Shown here piece after piece: positions 34,674-43,078 of a stretch of DNA of 64,000 bases. A program made the translations under genes and the position numbers. Numbering within the stretch: the stretch's first letter is position 1; each line of letters opens with the position of its first letter. The stretch lies in the NCBI GenBank assembly GCA_021776655.1, contig JAJFFK010000042.1, positions 41,462 through 105,461 of the forward strand, written 5' to 3'. The stretch comes from Henriciella sp. Its GTDB lineage: Bacteria > Pseudomonadota > Alphaproteobacteria > Caulobacterales > Hyphomonadaceae. The notes beneath the pieces are model-generated. The model was not told where the DNA came from. It searched no databases and saw only the letters and a list, made by a program, of their open reading frames with translations.

Positions 34674-35618
34674 ATGCACCATTTCAGAGATATCAAGTCC
34701 GTCGAAGTTGTCGCAACCTATGGAAGTATCAATCGTGCGGCAGGTGTACTCGGCTTGTCCCAGCCTGCGCTAACCAAGAGAATTCAGGCTTTGGAAGAAC
34801 AACTCGGGCTGACACTGTTCCAACGCCTACCAAGAGGCGTCGCTTTGACACCGGGGGGGGAAGTTTTCTTGTCTGAAGGCCGAAAGTTGCTTGTGCACGC
34901 GGATGACTTTCAAGCACGACTGACCCAACACAGTCTGGGCGATGCAGGGCAAGTACGAGTTGGCGTGAAGCCAGGCTTGAACGACGTTTTCCTTCAAAGA
35001 ACGCTCGCACGATTCTCAAGAGAATTTCCCAATGCACATATTGATATTGTGACCGGAGCGACCCCTCAACTGGCCGATTGCGTTCTATCTGGGAGAATTG
35101 ATTTTGCCTTTGGTGCCGAAGGCTATCTCATTAGTCGCGGTGAGGACTCAACTTGCTCTGACGGGTTGGAATTTGAGCCAATGTTTCAATTCCCATTCAT
35201 GATTGTTGTCAGAGCGGAGCACCCTGTTTTGAGGGCTGCAGACCCTCATATTGAGATCGCAAAATACCCTATCATTTGTCCAACTCCTCCCGACCAAATT
35301 GTCGAGAATTTGCACAATGTGGCGATGGAAAATGGCCAAATCTTCAATGGACCGCACATTCAGATGGATGATTATACCGTTTTACTCGACCTCGTCGCTC
35401 AGAGCAATTCATGGACAGCGATCTTCGCGGCAAACAGAGCAGACTTAACAAAAGATGGCCGGTTCGAATTTTTGATCAACCCCGACCTGTTACCAGCTAT
35501 GACGGTGGGCCTCATCACCAGGTCCTCCTGGATACCAACTCCAAGTGCAAAAAACTTTATAGATGCGGCTTCGACAGTGGGAGAAGCTTGGCACCTAGAA
35601 GGTGTCACAGCCGGATAA
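34674..35618 (+). CDS. LysR-family transcriptional regulator
   Basis: 314 residues from ATG 34674; an in-frame TTG at 34659 would add five. The N-terminal winged helix reads ATYGSINRAAGVLGLSQPALTKRIQALEEQLGLTLFQR, with PRGVALTPGGEVFL after it, and the effector domain runs from about 92 (GQVRVGVKPGLND) to the end. It is divergent from the TonB receptor with a 155-bp, very AT-rich gap (34600-34660), the classic arrangement in which a LysR protein activates its divergent neighbour. The inducer is unknown. Confidence 0.9.
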   Translation: MHHFRDIKSVEVVATYGSINRAAGVLGLSQPALTKRIQALEEQLGLTLFQRLPRGVALTPGGEVFLSEGRKLLVHADDFQARLTQHSLGDAGQVRVGVKPGLNDVFLQRTLARFSREFPNAHIDIVTGATPQLADCVLSGRIDFAFGAEGYLISRGEDSTCSDGLEFEPMFQFPFMIVVRAEHPVLRAADPHIEIAKYPIICPTPPDQIVENLHNVAMENGQIFNGPHIQMDDYTVLLDLVAQSNSWTAIFAANRADLTKDGRFEFLINPDLLPAMTVGLITRSSWIPTPSAKNFIDAASTVGEAWHLEGVTAG

Positions 35619-35679
35619 GTCCCGGAAACTTTGGTACTATTTCAGATCGTTGAAATACCTCGAAATGCGCAGACTGCGT

Positions 35680-35768
35680 GGCGGAGGGACGGGGATTCGA
35701 ACCCCGGGAACGCTTGCACGCTCGCTAGTTTTCAAGACTAGTGCATTCAACCACTCTGCCATCCCTCC
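35680..35768 (-). tRNA. tRNA-Ser (anticodon UGA)
   Basis: 89 nt on the minus strand including an encoded CCA (TGG at 35680-35682 of the plus strand). The acceptor GGAGGGA pairs with TCCCTCC, the anticodon stem CTAGT/ACTAG encloses CTTGAAA (anticodon TGA), a long variable arm GCGAGCGTGCAAGCGTT is present, and the T-loop is GGTTCGAATCC. Confidence 0.95.
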
Positions 35769-35887
35769 GCAGGGACGTGATCGTTTCTTACAGACTGCGC
35801 AAGATTGCAAGCCCTGCCATGAAATTGCCTGACAGAGATGTCATTCATGGTTAATTACGGGTTCACGTGGGCTGGTAAACTATCGGT

Positions 35888-35908
35888 CTGCATTCACCAT
35901 AAATGCAG
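35888..35908. promoter_or_regulatory. Perfect hairpin/operator before the RlpA gene
   Basis: CTGCATT (35888-35894), 7-nt loop, AATGCAG (35902-35908). It lies about 93 bp before the chosen rlpA start, between it and tRNA-Ser. There is no T-run; it may be an operator or an mRNA leader hairpin. Confidence 0.3.
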
Positions 35909-36000
35909 CATGTCATGGTAAACGGCTGGAGATGAGAGAGCCGAATGCTCTTGAGTTTCTTGCCAAATGCAAGGGACGAAACCGCAGAATGAGGTCGAAG

Positions 36001-37155
36001 ATGATTGCCTGTATCCACCGCGCCCAAGTGCTTGCCCTTTTGGGGATGAGTGTTCCAATACTGCTGGTCGGGACAGCGCAGGCTGACCGCCGCAATCCGG
36101 CACCTGTCAGTTACGGCGAGACCGCCAAGTCGACAATTGATACCGCCCCCGCGACCGCTCAAGAGAGCTCAGACACGCAGCGCATTGAATTTCACTATCC
36201 CAATAGCGCAGATTATGTTGCCCCGGCCCCCCGCGACTATGCCGCTTCGAATGTGTCATCATTTAGTGACCTTGCCGGCGCGAGTTCGCAGAACCAGCCA
36301 AAGCAGATGGTTATGCCAGCCACGCCGCGCCAGGCGCAACCCATTCGCATTTCGGCCACCCAGCCAGCGGTTGCAAAGCCTGTCGGAAAGCCGCTGACCC
36401 TGTCGCGTGTGCAGGCGAATCAGGATGCCAGTCTGTCCGAAGAAGCGGGCCGTGCTGGCGTCTACACTGAGGGTTTTGATGGCCAGCCAACGGCGAATGG
36501 CGAAGTCTACGACCGTACTGCGATGACAGCGGCGCACCCGACGCTGCCTCTGCCTAGTCTTGTGCAGGTTATCAATCGTCAGAATGGCCGCGAGATTGTC
36601 GTGCGCGTCAATGACCGTGGACCGTTTGCCGGAGATCGCATTGTTGACCTGTCAGAACGCGCCGCCAACTCGCTTGGCTTTAGAGAAGGCCAGACCGCTA
36701 ATGTGCAGCTGCGCTATCTCGGGCCTGCACCTGTGCGGGTCCGCTATATGGGCGCAGCAGAAACCCAGAGCGTTCCAGTCTCAGTTGCATCTGCGACCGT
36801 TGAAGTTGAAAGCACACCGCCATTGCGGGCGCCGCCGCAGCGTTTAGCGGCCATTTCTCCTGAACCAAATCTGGGCGTTCCGGATCCGATCACCACGTTC
36901 GCGCCGGCGCCTGTGCAGGCTGCTATTGGGAATGTCTACATCCAAGCTGGCTCGTTTGCAGACATCGGAAATGCCCAGCGATTGACCAGCGCTCTGGGTC
37001 GAAACTTGTCAGTTGAGATACACGAAGCGCGTGTGAATAGTGCTGACTATTTTCGCGTCATGATCGGGCCTTTCCCAACGCGCGAGCAAGCTGAAGTCTA
37101 TCGCGCCCACCTTGCACAATCGGGAATTACCCAAGGATTTCTTGTCGAACGCTAG
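36001..37155 (+). CDS. rlpA: RlpA-type septal lytic transglycosylase with SPOR domain
   Basis: 384 residues from ATG 36001, chosen because GAGG lies six bases ahead; ATG 35989 and 35932 are in frame upstream. Signal peptide (IHRAQVLALLGMSVPILLVGTAQA-D), then a long Pro/Ala/Gln-rich linker, the double-psi beta-barrel domain (GVYTEGFDGQPTANGEVYD, TAAHPTLPLPSLVQV, VRVNDRGPFAGDRIVDLS with the catalytic His and Asp), another linker, and a C-terminal SPOR domain (VYIQAGSFADIGNAQRL...YFRVMIGPFPTREQAEV). It cleaves denuded glycan strands at the septum. It precedes a D,D-carboxypeptidase gene, a common cell-wall pairing. Confidence 0.92.
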   Translation: MIACIHRAQVLALLGMSVPILLVGTAQADRRNPAPVSYGETAKSTIDTAPATAQESSDTQRIEFHYPNSADYVAPAPRDYAASNVSSFSDLAGASSQNQPKQMVMPATPRQAQPIRISATQPAVAKPVGKPLTLSRVQANQDASLSEEAGRAGVYTEGFDGQPTANGEVYDRTAMTAAHPTLPLPSLVQVINRQNGREIVVRVNDRGPFAGDRIVDLSERAANSLGFREGQTANVQLRYLGPAPVRVRYMGAAETQSVPVSVASATVEVESTPPLRAPPQRLAAISPEPNLGVPDPITTFAPAPVQAAIGNVYIQAGSFADIGNAQRLTSALGRNLSVEIHEARVNSADYFRVMIGPFPTREQAEVYRAHLAQSGITQGFLVER

Positions 37156-37250
37156 ATTGCAGCGTAACAAAGATTGACCTTTGCCCCAAACCGGCCCCTT
37201 TTCCGTTGCAGGAAGAGAGGCCGGTTTCACTTGCGGCAAAGGATATATCG

Positions 37251-38408
37251 ATGATTTGGTTAAAATCCCTTTTGGTTGGCGCGCTAGCTATGATCTTACC
37301 TGTTTTTAGCCAGGCTCAGGTCATAAACAGCGAAGCCGAATATGCGGTCATATTGGACTATGCATCCGGTGAGGTTCTGTTCTCCAAAAATGGTGATCAG
37401 TTGATGATCCCAGCCTCGATGACCAAGATCATGACGGCGCATTTGGTGTTTGAGCGTTTGGCAAACGGCGAGATTGCGCTGGACGATACATTTACGGTCA
37501 GTGAGAATGCCTGGCGCAATGGCGGCTGGGCCACGGGCGGCTCGACGATGGGCTTGAATATCGGTGAAACACCCACGATTGAGGATTTACTGCGCGGGGT
37601 CATCGTGCTGTCGGGCAATGATGCATGTATCGTTCTGGCAGAAGGGCTAGCAGGTTCAGAGGCGGCTTTTGCCGACGAAATGACAGAACTGGCCCAAAGC
37701 ATGGGTCTGACCAGCGCAACCTTCAAAAATGCCAGCGGACTTGATGCAGAAAACCATCGCATATCCGCCATAGATCTGGCACGTCTCGCGCACGCGGAAA
37801 TTCGCAAATATCCCGAATATTACCGCTATTATTCAGAACGGGAAATGACCTGGAATGGTATTCGCCAAACCAATCGTAACCCTCTTTTAGGGCGAATGGA
37901 TGGCGTAGATGGGTTGAAGACCGGACATTTGAGCGTCTCAGGATACGGTCTTACCGCAACAGCTGAACGCGATGGCGAACGCCGGATCATTGTCATCAAT
38001 GGGCTACCCTCAAGTCAGGCCCGTGCCTTGGAAGCAGAGCGCTTGATGCGTCTGGCTTTCACGGCATTCGAAACCAGAACAACCAAGACAGACGGAAAAC
38101 GACTTGCGGAACTGGATGTGTGGATGGGCGAAGCTCGTACGGTTGGCGTCGCATTGACAGACCCATTGACGATAACGGCGCATAAGCGTGCCTTCGCAAA
38201 AGGCCAATCGGAGATCCTCTACGCCCAACTTCTACAAGCGCCGATTGCGGCAGGTGATCAGATTGCGCAACTCGTCGTGACACTGGATGGTAAAGACCCC
38301 GTCATTGCGCCTTTGGTCGCCACGGAAGATGTCGCGCGCCTGGGCTTTCTTGGACGGGCGATCGAGGGGCTTAGTCGAAAGCTTGATGCAGATGACAGCC
38401 CGCAATGA
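37251..38408 (+). CDS. D-alanyl-D-alanine carboxypeptidase (PBP5/6 family)
   Basis: 385 residues from ATG 37251 (AAGGA seven bases ahead). Signal peptide (KSLLVGALAMILPVFSQAQ), then the serine-type peptidase with SMTK at 56-59, SGN at 121-123 and KTG at 223-225, and a C-terminal PBP5-like beta domain that ends in an amphipathic anchor (LGRAIEGLSRKL). It trims the terminal D-Ala from peptidoglycan stem peptides in the periplasm. Its stop overlaps the tmk ATG (ATGA), so it heads a tightly packed operon of tmk, holB, tatD and an MBL hydrolase. Confidence 0.93.
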   Translation: MIWLKSLLVGALAMILPVFSQAQVINSEAEYAVILDYASGEVLFSKNGDQLMIPASMTKIMTAHLVFERLANGEIALDDTFTVSENAWRNGGWATGGSTMGLNIGETPTIEDLLRGVIVLSGNDACIVLAEGLAGSEAAFADEMTELAQSMGLTSATFKNASGLDAENHRISAIDLARLAHAEIRKYPEYYRYYSEREMTWNGIRQTNRNPLLGRMDGVDGLKTGHLSVSGYGLTATAERDGERRIIVINGLPSSQARALEAERLMRLAFTAFETRTTKTDGKRLAELDVWMGEARTVGVALTDPLTITAHKRAFAKGQSEILYAQLLQAPIAAGDQIAQLVVTLDGKDPVIAPLVATEDVARLGFLGRAIEGLSRKLDADDSPQ

Positions 38409-39034
38409 TGCGGGGGCGATTCATTACATTAGAGGGCGGTGAGGGAACAGGGAAGTCAACGCTAATATCGGCGCTGTCACAAGCGCTTGGCAAGCGCGGC
38501 ATAGAGTGTGTGGAAAGCCGCGAACCCGGCGGTACTGAGTTGGCCGAGAAGGTCCGTGACCTAGCACTGTTTCCACCCGATGGGCATGCATGGACACCAT
38601 TAGCGCAAGCTTTGCTGATGAACGCCTCTCGGGAAGATCATCTGAGTAAACTGATCCGGCCAGCCCTGAATGATGGCATCTGGGTGCTGTGCGACAGGTT
38701 TGCCGATTCCACCCGGGCCTACCAAAGTATTGATGGCGTTTCAGCTGAGGTGTTGATGCGTTTTGAAGATGCGATTGTTGGTGAAACCAGACCAGATGTG
38801 ACGTTTATTCTGGACGCTTCACCAGATGATCTGCTCGAACGTCGGCAAGACCGGGGAGCTGCCGACATGTTCGAAGCCAAGGATATGGTCTTCCATGAAA
38901 AAGTCCGGCAGGCCTTTCTCGACATAGCAAAAAGCGAGCCACAAAGATGCGTCGTGCTGAACGCGCTGGAGACCCCGCAAAATATCTTAGCTGCAGCCCT
39001 TTCGACGCTTGAGAACAGGTTCGAAATATCATGA
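38405..39034 (+). CDS. tmk: Thymidylate kinase
   Basis: 209 residues; phosphorylates dTMP to dTDP. P-loop GGEGTGKST (11-19), the DR(Y/F) motif CDRFADSTRAYQ, and a LID region ERRQDRGAADMFEAKD. It overlaps the carboxypeptidase gene and holB by 4 bp each. Confidence 0.95.
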   Translation: MMRGRFITLEGGEGTGKSTLISALSQALGKRGIECVESREPGGTELAEKVRDLALFPPDGHAWTPLAQALLMNASREDHLSKLIRPALNDGIWVLCDRFADSTRAYQSIDGVSAEVLMRFEDAIVGETRPDVTFILDASPDDLLERRQDRGAADMFEAKDMVFHEKVRQAFLDIAKSEPQRCVVLNALETPQNILAAALSTLENRFEIS

Positions 39035-39960
39035 CTGCAGCGCTGCCATTGATCGGTCATGATGACCAAACAAGAACATTTCTCACCGCGAGAGAGTCTG
39101 GGCGCTTGCATCATGGCTGGATACTTCAGGGGCCGTCCGGGATTGGCAAGTCGCGGTTTGCCAAACGCACCGCAGCAATGATCCTGGGTGCCGCTGGTCC
39201 TGATGCCAGTAGTGATGACCCGATCATGCAAAAGGTTCTGTCCGGCAGCCATCCTGATCTCAAATGGATCGCCAGAGAAAACAATGAAAAGGGACAATTA
39301 CGTCAAGATATTACGGTCGGGCAAATCCGCGATTTGAACAAGTTTTTTTCTTTACGACCAGCTATGGCTGGATGGCGGGTGGGTGTGATTGATGCCCTCG
39401 ACGAAGCCAATCTATCCGGTTTGAACGCGCTTCTTAAAACGCTCGAAGAGCCCCCCAAAAATGCCCTTCTATTGCTGATCTCGCACGGGACCAGGACCGT
39501 TCTTCCAACCATCAGATCCCGATGCCATGTCTTGCGCTTCAACCGCCTGTCAGATAGCGACACCAAACGTGTTCTGGAAGGTGAAGGGGATGCTTTTACA
39601 GCGTCATTAGCGCATGGTCGGCCTGGATATGCGTTATCACTGGCAGGTGGGCGTGCGCCTAGTGCGGTTCAGGCCTTAAAAACGCTGTTGAAATCTATCG
39701 ACAGGCCTAATTCTGCTATCGTTGCTCAAGCCATTCAAGCGGGCGCAGCTGACGAAAAATCACTCAACGCTTTCACGGATACGATTTTGGCCTGGACCGC
39801 TAAACAGGCTCAAGAAAACCCTCAATTAGGGAAAACATGGCTGGCTTTGCATGCGGTACGCGCAACAGCGATAGAGCTGAACCTGACCCCGTTGCAAACC
39901 ACCGCCAAACTGATTTCTGTCTTGCAGGATGGGCTCAAGTCAGTAGCAGTTCCTGCATAA
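39031..39960 (+). CDS. holB: DNA polymerase III delta' subunit
   Basis: 309 residues; clamp-loader subunit. The N-terminal AAA+ fold reads HHGWILQGPSGIGKSRFAKR, SRF-type core, GWRVGVIDALDEANLSGLNALLKTLEEPPKNALLLLISHG, and RSRCHVLRF (SRC motif). The four-Cys zinc module of E. coli delta' is absent. The stop TAA shares its last base with the ATG of the TatD gene. Confidence 0.92.
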   Translation: MTAALPLIGHDDQTRTFLTARESGRLHHGWILQGPSGIGKSRFAKRTAAMILGAAGPDASSDDPIMQKVLSGSHPDLKWIARENNEKGQLRQDITVGQIRDLNKFFSLRPAMAGWRVGVIDALDEANLSGLNALLKTLEEPPKNALLLLISHGTRTVLPTIRSRCHVLRFNRLSDSDTKRVLEGEGDAFTASLAHGRPGYALSLAGGRAPSAVQALKTLLKSIDRPNSAIVAQAIQAGAADEKSLNAFTDTILAWTAKQAQENPQLGKTWLALHAVRATAIELNLTPLQTTAKLISVLQDGLKSVAVPA

Positions 39961-40736
39961 TGTTTGATACTCATGTTAATTTGCACGCCGAAGCGTACGA
40001 AGCGGATTTGCCTGATGTGCTGGCGCGGGCGCGGACGGCAGGTGTCACTCGCATGTTGGCGATTTGCGAGCGATTGGATAGCTTTCCACGCGTGAAAGCC
40101 ATTGCTGACTCGCAGGCAGATATATGGTGCAGCGTAGGGACGCACCCGCATCACTCAAAGGATTTTCTCGATACGACGGCGGCGGAATTGATCCAGCTTG
40201 CCGACGATCCAAAAGTGGTCGCCATCGGTGAAACAGGATTGGATCTCCATTATGGCTACAGTCCGATAGAGGTGCAGACGAAGAGTTTCAGAACCCACAT
40301 TCACGCCGCTCAAAAGTCCCACTTGCCAGTGATCGTACACACGCGTGAAGCTGACGAGCTGACGGCACAAATTCTCGCGGAGGAGACCGCTTGCAGTCCG
40401 TTCCCTATCCTTTTGCACTGCTATACAGGTGGGCATGACCTCGCCTCGCGAGGGTTGGAGCTAGGGGCCTATGTATCCGTATCCGGGATTTTGTCGTTCA
40501 AGAGTGCTCGGGATGTTCGCGATGTCATCAAGACTATTCCATTGGACCGGATCATCCTTGAAACCGACTGCCCATATCTGACGCCAATGCCTTATCGCGG
40601 ACGGCGTAATGAGCCTGCGTATCTTCCTCATGTCGCGGATGCATTGGCGCAAATGCATGACACCACGGGTGAAGAGATTGGCGCAATTTGCGAAGCGAAT
40701 GCTCTGAGATTATTCAAGAAGATACCTGCGCGATGA
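39960..40736 (+). CDS. TatD-family hydrolase/deoxyribonuclease
   Basis: 258 residues from ATG 39960, which overlaps the holB stop by one base. Metal-site blocks GETGLDLHYG, VIVHTREAD, LHCYTGG and LETDCPYLTP are intact. The first block reads FDTHVNLHAEAY, so the usual HxH (His-x-His) is His-x-Asn; the following His three residues on could substitute. This may be a lineage trait rather than a loss of function. The family acts on DNA ends with a 3'-5' exonuclease activity. It belongs to the tmk-holB operon. Confidence 0.88.
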   Translation: MFDTHVNLHAEAYEADLPDVLARARTAGVTRMLAICERLDSFPRVKAIADSQADIWCSVGTHPHHSKDFLDTTAAELIQLADDPKVVAIGETGLDLHYGYSPIEVQTKSFRTHIHAAQKSHLPVIVHTREADELTAQILAEETACSPFPILLHCYTGGHDLASRGLELGAYVSVSGILSFKSARDVRDVIKTIPLDRIILETDCPYLTPMPYRGRRNEPAYLPHVADALAQMHDTTGEEIGAICEANALRLFKKIPAR

Positions 40737-41545
40737 CCCGGATGATGCGTTTCATTTTGCTCGGCACGGGATCGTCTGGCGGTGTTCCCAGGGTCGGCAA
40801 TGATTGGGGCGCATGTGATCCGGCCGAGCCAAAAAACCGCCGCCTGCGATGCTCAGCACTGGTGGATATCTTTGACAGCACCCGGCCAGATGAGGTTACG
40901 CGGGTTTTGATCGATACGTCACCTGACCTGCGGGAGCAATTGCTAGCCAACAAGGTCGCTCATCTTGATGCAATCCTGTTTACCCACGATCACGCGGATC
41001 AGACTCACGGGATCGATGATGTTCGGGCGCTTGCGATCCGGCAACGTCGGCAAATCCCGGCTTATCTCGATGCCTCAACCAAGCAAACATTATTGCCGAA
41101 ATTCCGGTACTGTTTTGAGGGGCAGGGTGGCTATCCTCCAATACTGGATATGCAGCCAGAATTAGTCGCTTACAAATCGATTGAATTAAGCGGCACAGGT
41201 GGCGCAGTGTCAGTCCTGCCGGTTGAACAGGAACATGGCCGCATCAGATCATTGGGCTTTAAAATTGGTCCACTTGCCTATTGCAATGATTTGAACGACC
41301 TGCCTGAAGCGACATTGGAGCGACTGGAAGGATTGGATATTCTGATCATCGATGCGCTCCGCTACACACCGCACCCAACGCATGCCCATTTGGAGCAGAC
41401 TTTAGGCTGGATCAAGCAGCTTCAGCCGAAACGCGCTGTGCTGACGAATTTGCATATTGATTTCGACTATCAAACACTGAGTAGTGAGCTGCCGGAAGGT
41501 GTGGAAGTCGGCTTTGATAATTGGTCAGTTGACCTCCCGGTTTGA
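40733..41545 (+). CDS. MBL-fold metallo-hydrolase (PhnP-like)
   Basis: 270 residues from ATG 40733, overlapping the tatD stop by 4 bp. The N-terminus RFILLGTGSSGGVPRVGNDWGACDPAEPKNRR and the metal motif FTHDHADQTHGIDD (HxHxD, with Gln where many members have His) identify the phosphoribosyl cyclic-phosphate/PhnP-like group, which hydrolyses phosphodiesters. It ends an alphaproteobacterial operon. The actual substrate is unknown. Confidence 0.88.
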   Translation: MTRMMRFILLGTGSSGGVPRVGNDWGACDPAEPKNRRLRCSALVDIFDSTRPDEVTRVLIDTSPDLREQLLANKVAHLDAILFTHDHADQTHGIDDVRALAIRQRRQIPAYLDASTKQTLLPKFRYCFEGQGGYPPILDMQPELVAYKSIELSGTGGAVSVLPVEQEHGRIRSLGFKIGPLAYCNDLNDLPEATLERLEGLDILIIDALRYTPHPTHAHLEQTLGWIKQLQPKRAVLTNLHIDFDYQTLSSELPEGVEVGFDNWSVDLPV

Positions 41546-41547
41546 GC

Positions 41548-43050
41548 TCATTCCTGCTGCAAGCGAGCGCGGTATCGGGTTGTTTTAACCGCGATATCCC
41601 ATTCACGTAACAAATCCTGCCGAGCATGCGTTTGCATATTTGGCGTAAACCCAGTGCGTGTCCCGGTGAGCTTCTCGAGCGCTGTTTCGTCCGCCCAAAT
41701 ACCGGACTGAATTCCGGCGAGACAAGCCACACCAAGCGCGGTTGTTTCGACATTCTGTGGGCGTTCAAGCGGCACATTCGCAACATCCGAAATGAACTGC
41801 ATCAGCCAGTTGTTCTGGGACATACCTCCATCCACGCGAACAACGCCGATATCCACACCATCCGCGGCAAACGCCTCAAACAAATCATGCGTTTGATAGG
41901 CGACAGCTTCTAGCGCGGCCCGGACGATCTCTGCGCGACCCGACTGGCGGGTCAATCCATAGATTGCGCCGCGTGCTTCGCTATCCCAGTGCGGCGCGCC
42001 AAGGCCAGTAAAAGCCGGGACCATGTAGACCCCATTATTCGATCCAAGCCCGCTGGCGGTGACTTCGCTCGCCGGACTGTCATCTATAAACTTGACTTCA
42101 TCTCGCAACCATTGCGCGACCGCCCCAGCGATAAAGATTGACCCTTCGAGCGCGAAACTGGGGTCGCTACCAAGCCGACACGCGCGGGTCGTGAGTAAAC
42201 GATGTTTGGATGACACGGCCTGATGACCTGTATTCATCAGAACGAAACAACCCGTCCCAAATGTGGCCTTGGCCATTCCGGCTTTCGTGCAGGCTTGACC
42301 AAAAGCTGCAGATTGCTGATCGCCCGCGACACCACAAATAGCGATAGGGTGTCCAAATATTGCGGCATCAGTTGTGCCAAAATCAGCGGCGCTCTGCTGA
42401 ACTTCCGGCAGGAGCGACATTGGCACATCAAACAATTCGAGCAGGTCTGTATCCCACTCACCCGTATGGATGTTGTACAGGCTTGTGCGTGAGGCATTGG
42501 TCTCATCAGTGACATGGGTTTTGCCGCCTGTCAGCTTCCAGATCAGAAACGTGTCAACGGTACCGAAAGCCAGCTCGCCTTGATTGGCGCGGTCACGGGC
42601 GCCTTCGGTATTGTCGAGAAGCCAAGCAATTTTTGACGCGGAAAAGTAGGGATCAAGCAGCAATCCAGTTCGCTGAGTCACCAGCCCCTCTTTCCCGGCC
42701 GCCACCAATTCCTTGCACATGGCTGCCGTTCGCCTGTCCTGCCAGACTAACGCTCGCGCAATCGGCTCGCCTGTCTGGCGATCCCAAATAATCACAGTCT
42801 CTCGTTGATTGGTGATACCAATGGCCGCGACAGTGCCAATGCTGCTGGCTTGTTGCAACGCTTCGCGGGCTGTGAAGAGAATCGTCTCCCAGATATCGCT
42901 CGGATCATGCTCAACCCAGCCATCGGCTGGATAGTGCTGAGCAAACTCTTTTTGGGCCTGCGCAACTATCAAACCATTGGCATCAAATATCATTGTCCGA
43001 CTGGACGTTGTGCCTTGGTCGAGCGCCATTATCAAAGGAGAGGATGGCAT
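41548..43050 (-). CDS. glpK: Glycerol kinase
   Basis: 500 residues; makes glycerol-3-phosphate. ALDQGTTSSRTMIFDANG at the N-terminus, GVAGDQQSAAFGQ in the middle, ATFGTGCFVLMNTG, and VDGGMSQNNWLMQF near the C-terminus are FGGY-family glycerol kinase hallmarks. GGAG precedes ATG 43050. No glpD or glpF is adjacent; the next minus-strand gene upstream is an acyl-activating ligase, so the pair may feed phospholipid turnover. Confidence 0.95.
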   Translation of the reverse strand: MPSSPLIMALDQGTTSSRTMIFDANGLIVAQAQKEFAQHYPADGWVEHDPSDIWETILFTAREALQQASSIGTVAAIGITNQRETVIIWDRQTGEPIARALVWQDRRTAAMCKELVAAGKEGLVTQRTGLLLDPYFSASKIAWLLDNTEGARDRANQGELAFGTVDTFLIWKLTGGKTHVTDETNASRTSLYNIHTGEWDTDLLELFDVPMSLLPEVQQSAADFGTTDAAIFGHPIAICGVAGDQQSAAFGQACTKAGMAKATFGTGCFVLMNTGHQAVSSKHRLLTTRACRLGSDPSFALEGSIFIAGAVAQWLRDEVKFIDDSPASEVTASGLGSNNGVYMVPAFTGLGAPHWDSEARGAIYGLTRQSGRAEIVRAALEAVAYQTHDLFEAFAADGVDIGVVRVDGGMSQNNWLMQFISDVANVPLERPQNVETTALGVACLAGIQSGIWADETALEKLTGTRTGFTPNMQTHARQDLLREWDIAVKTTRYRARLQQE

Positions 43051-43078
43051 GGTTTACTCCGTAACTAAATTGGGACGC

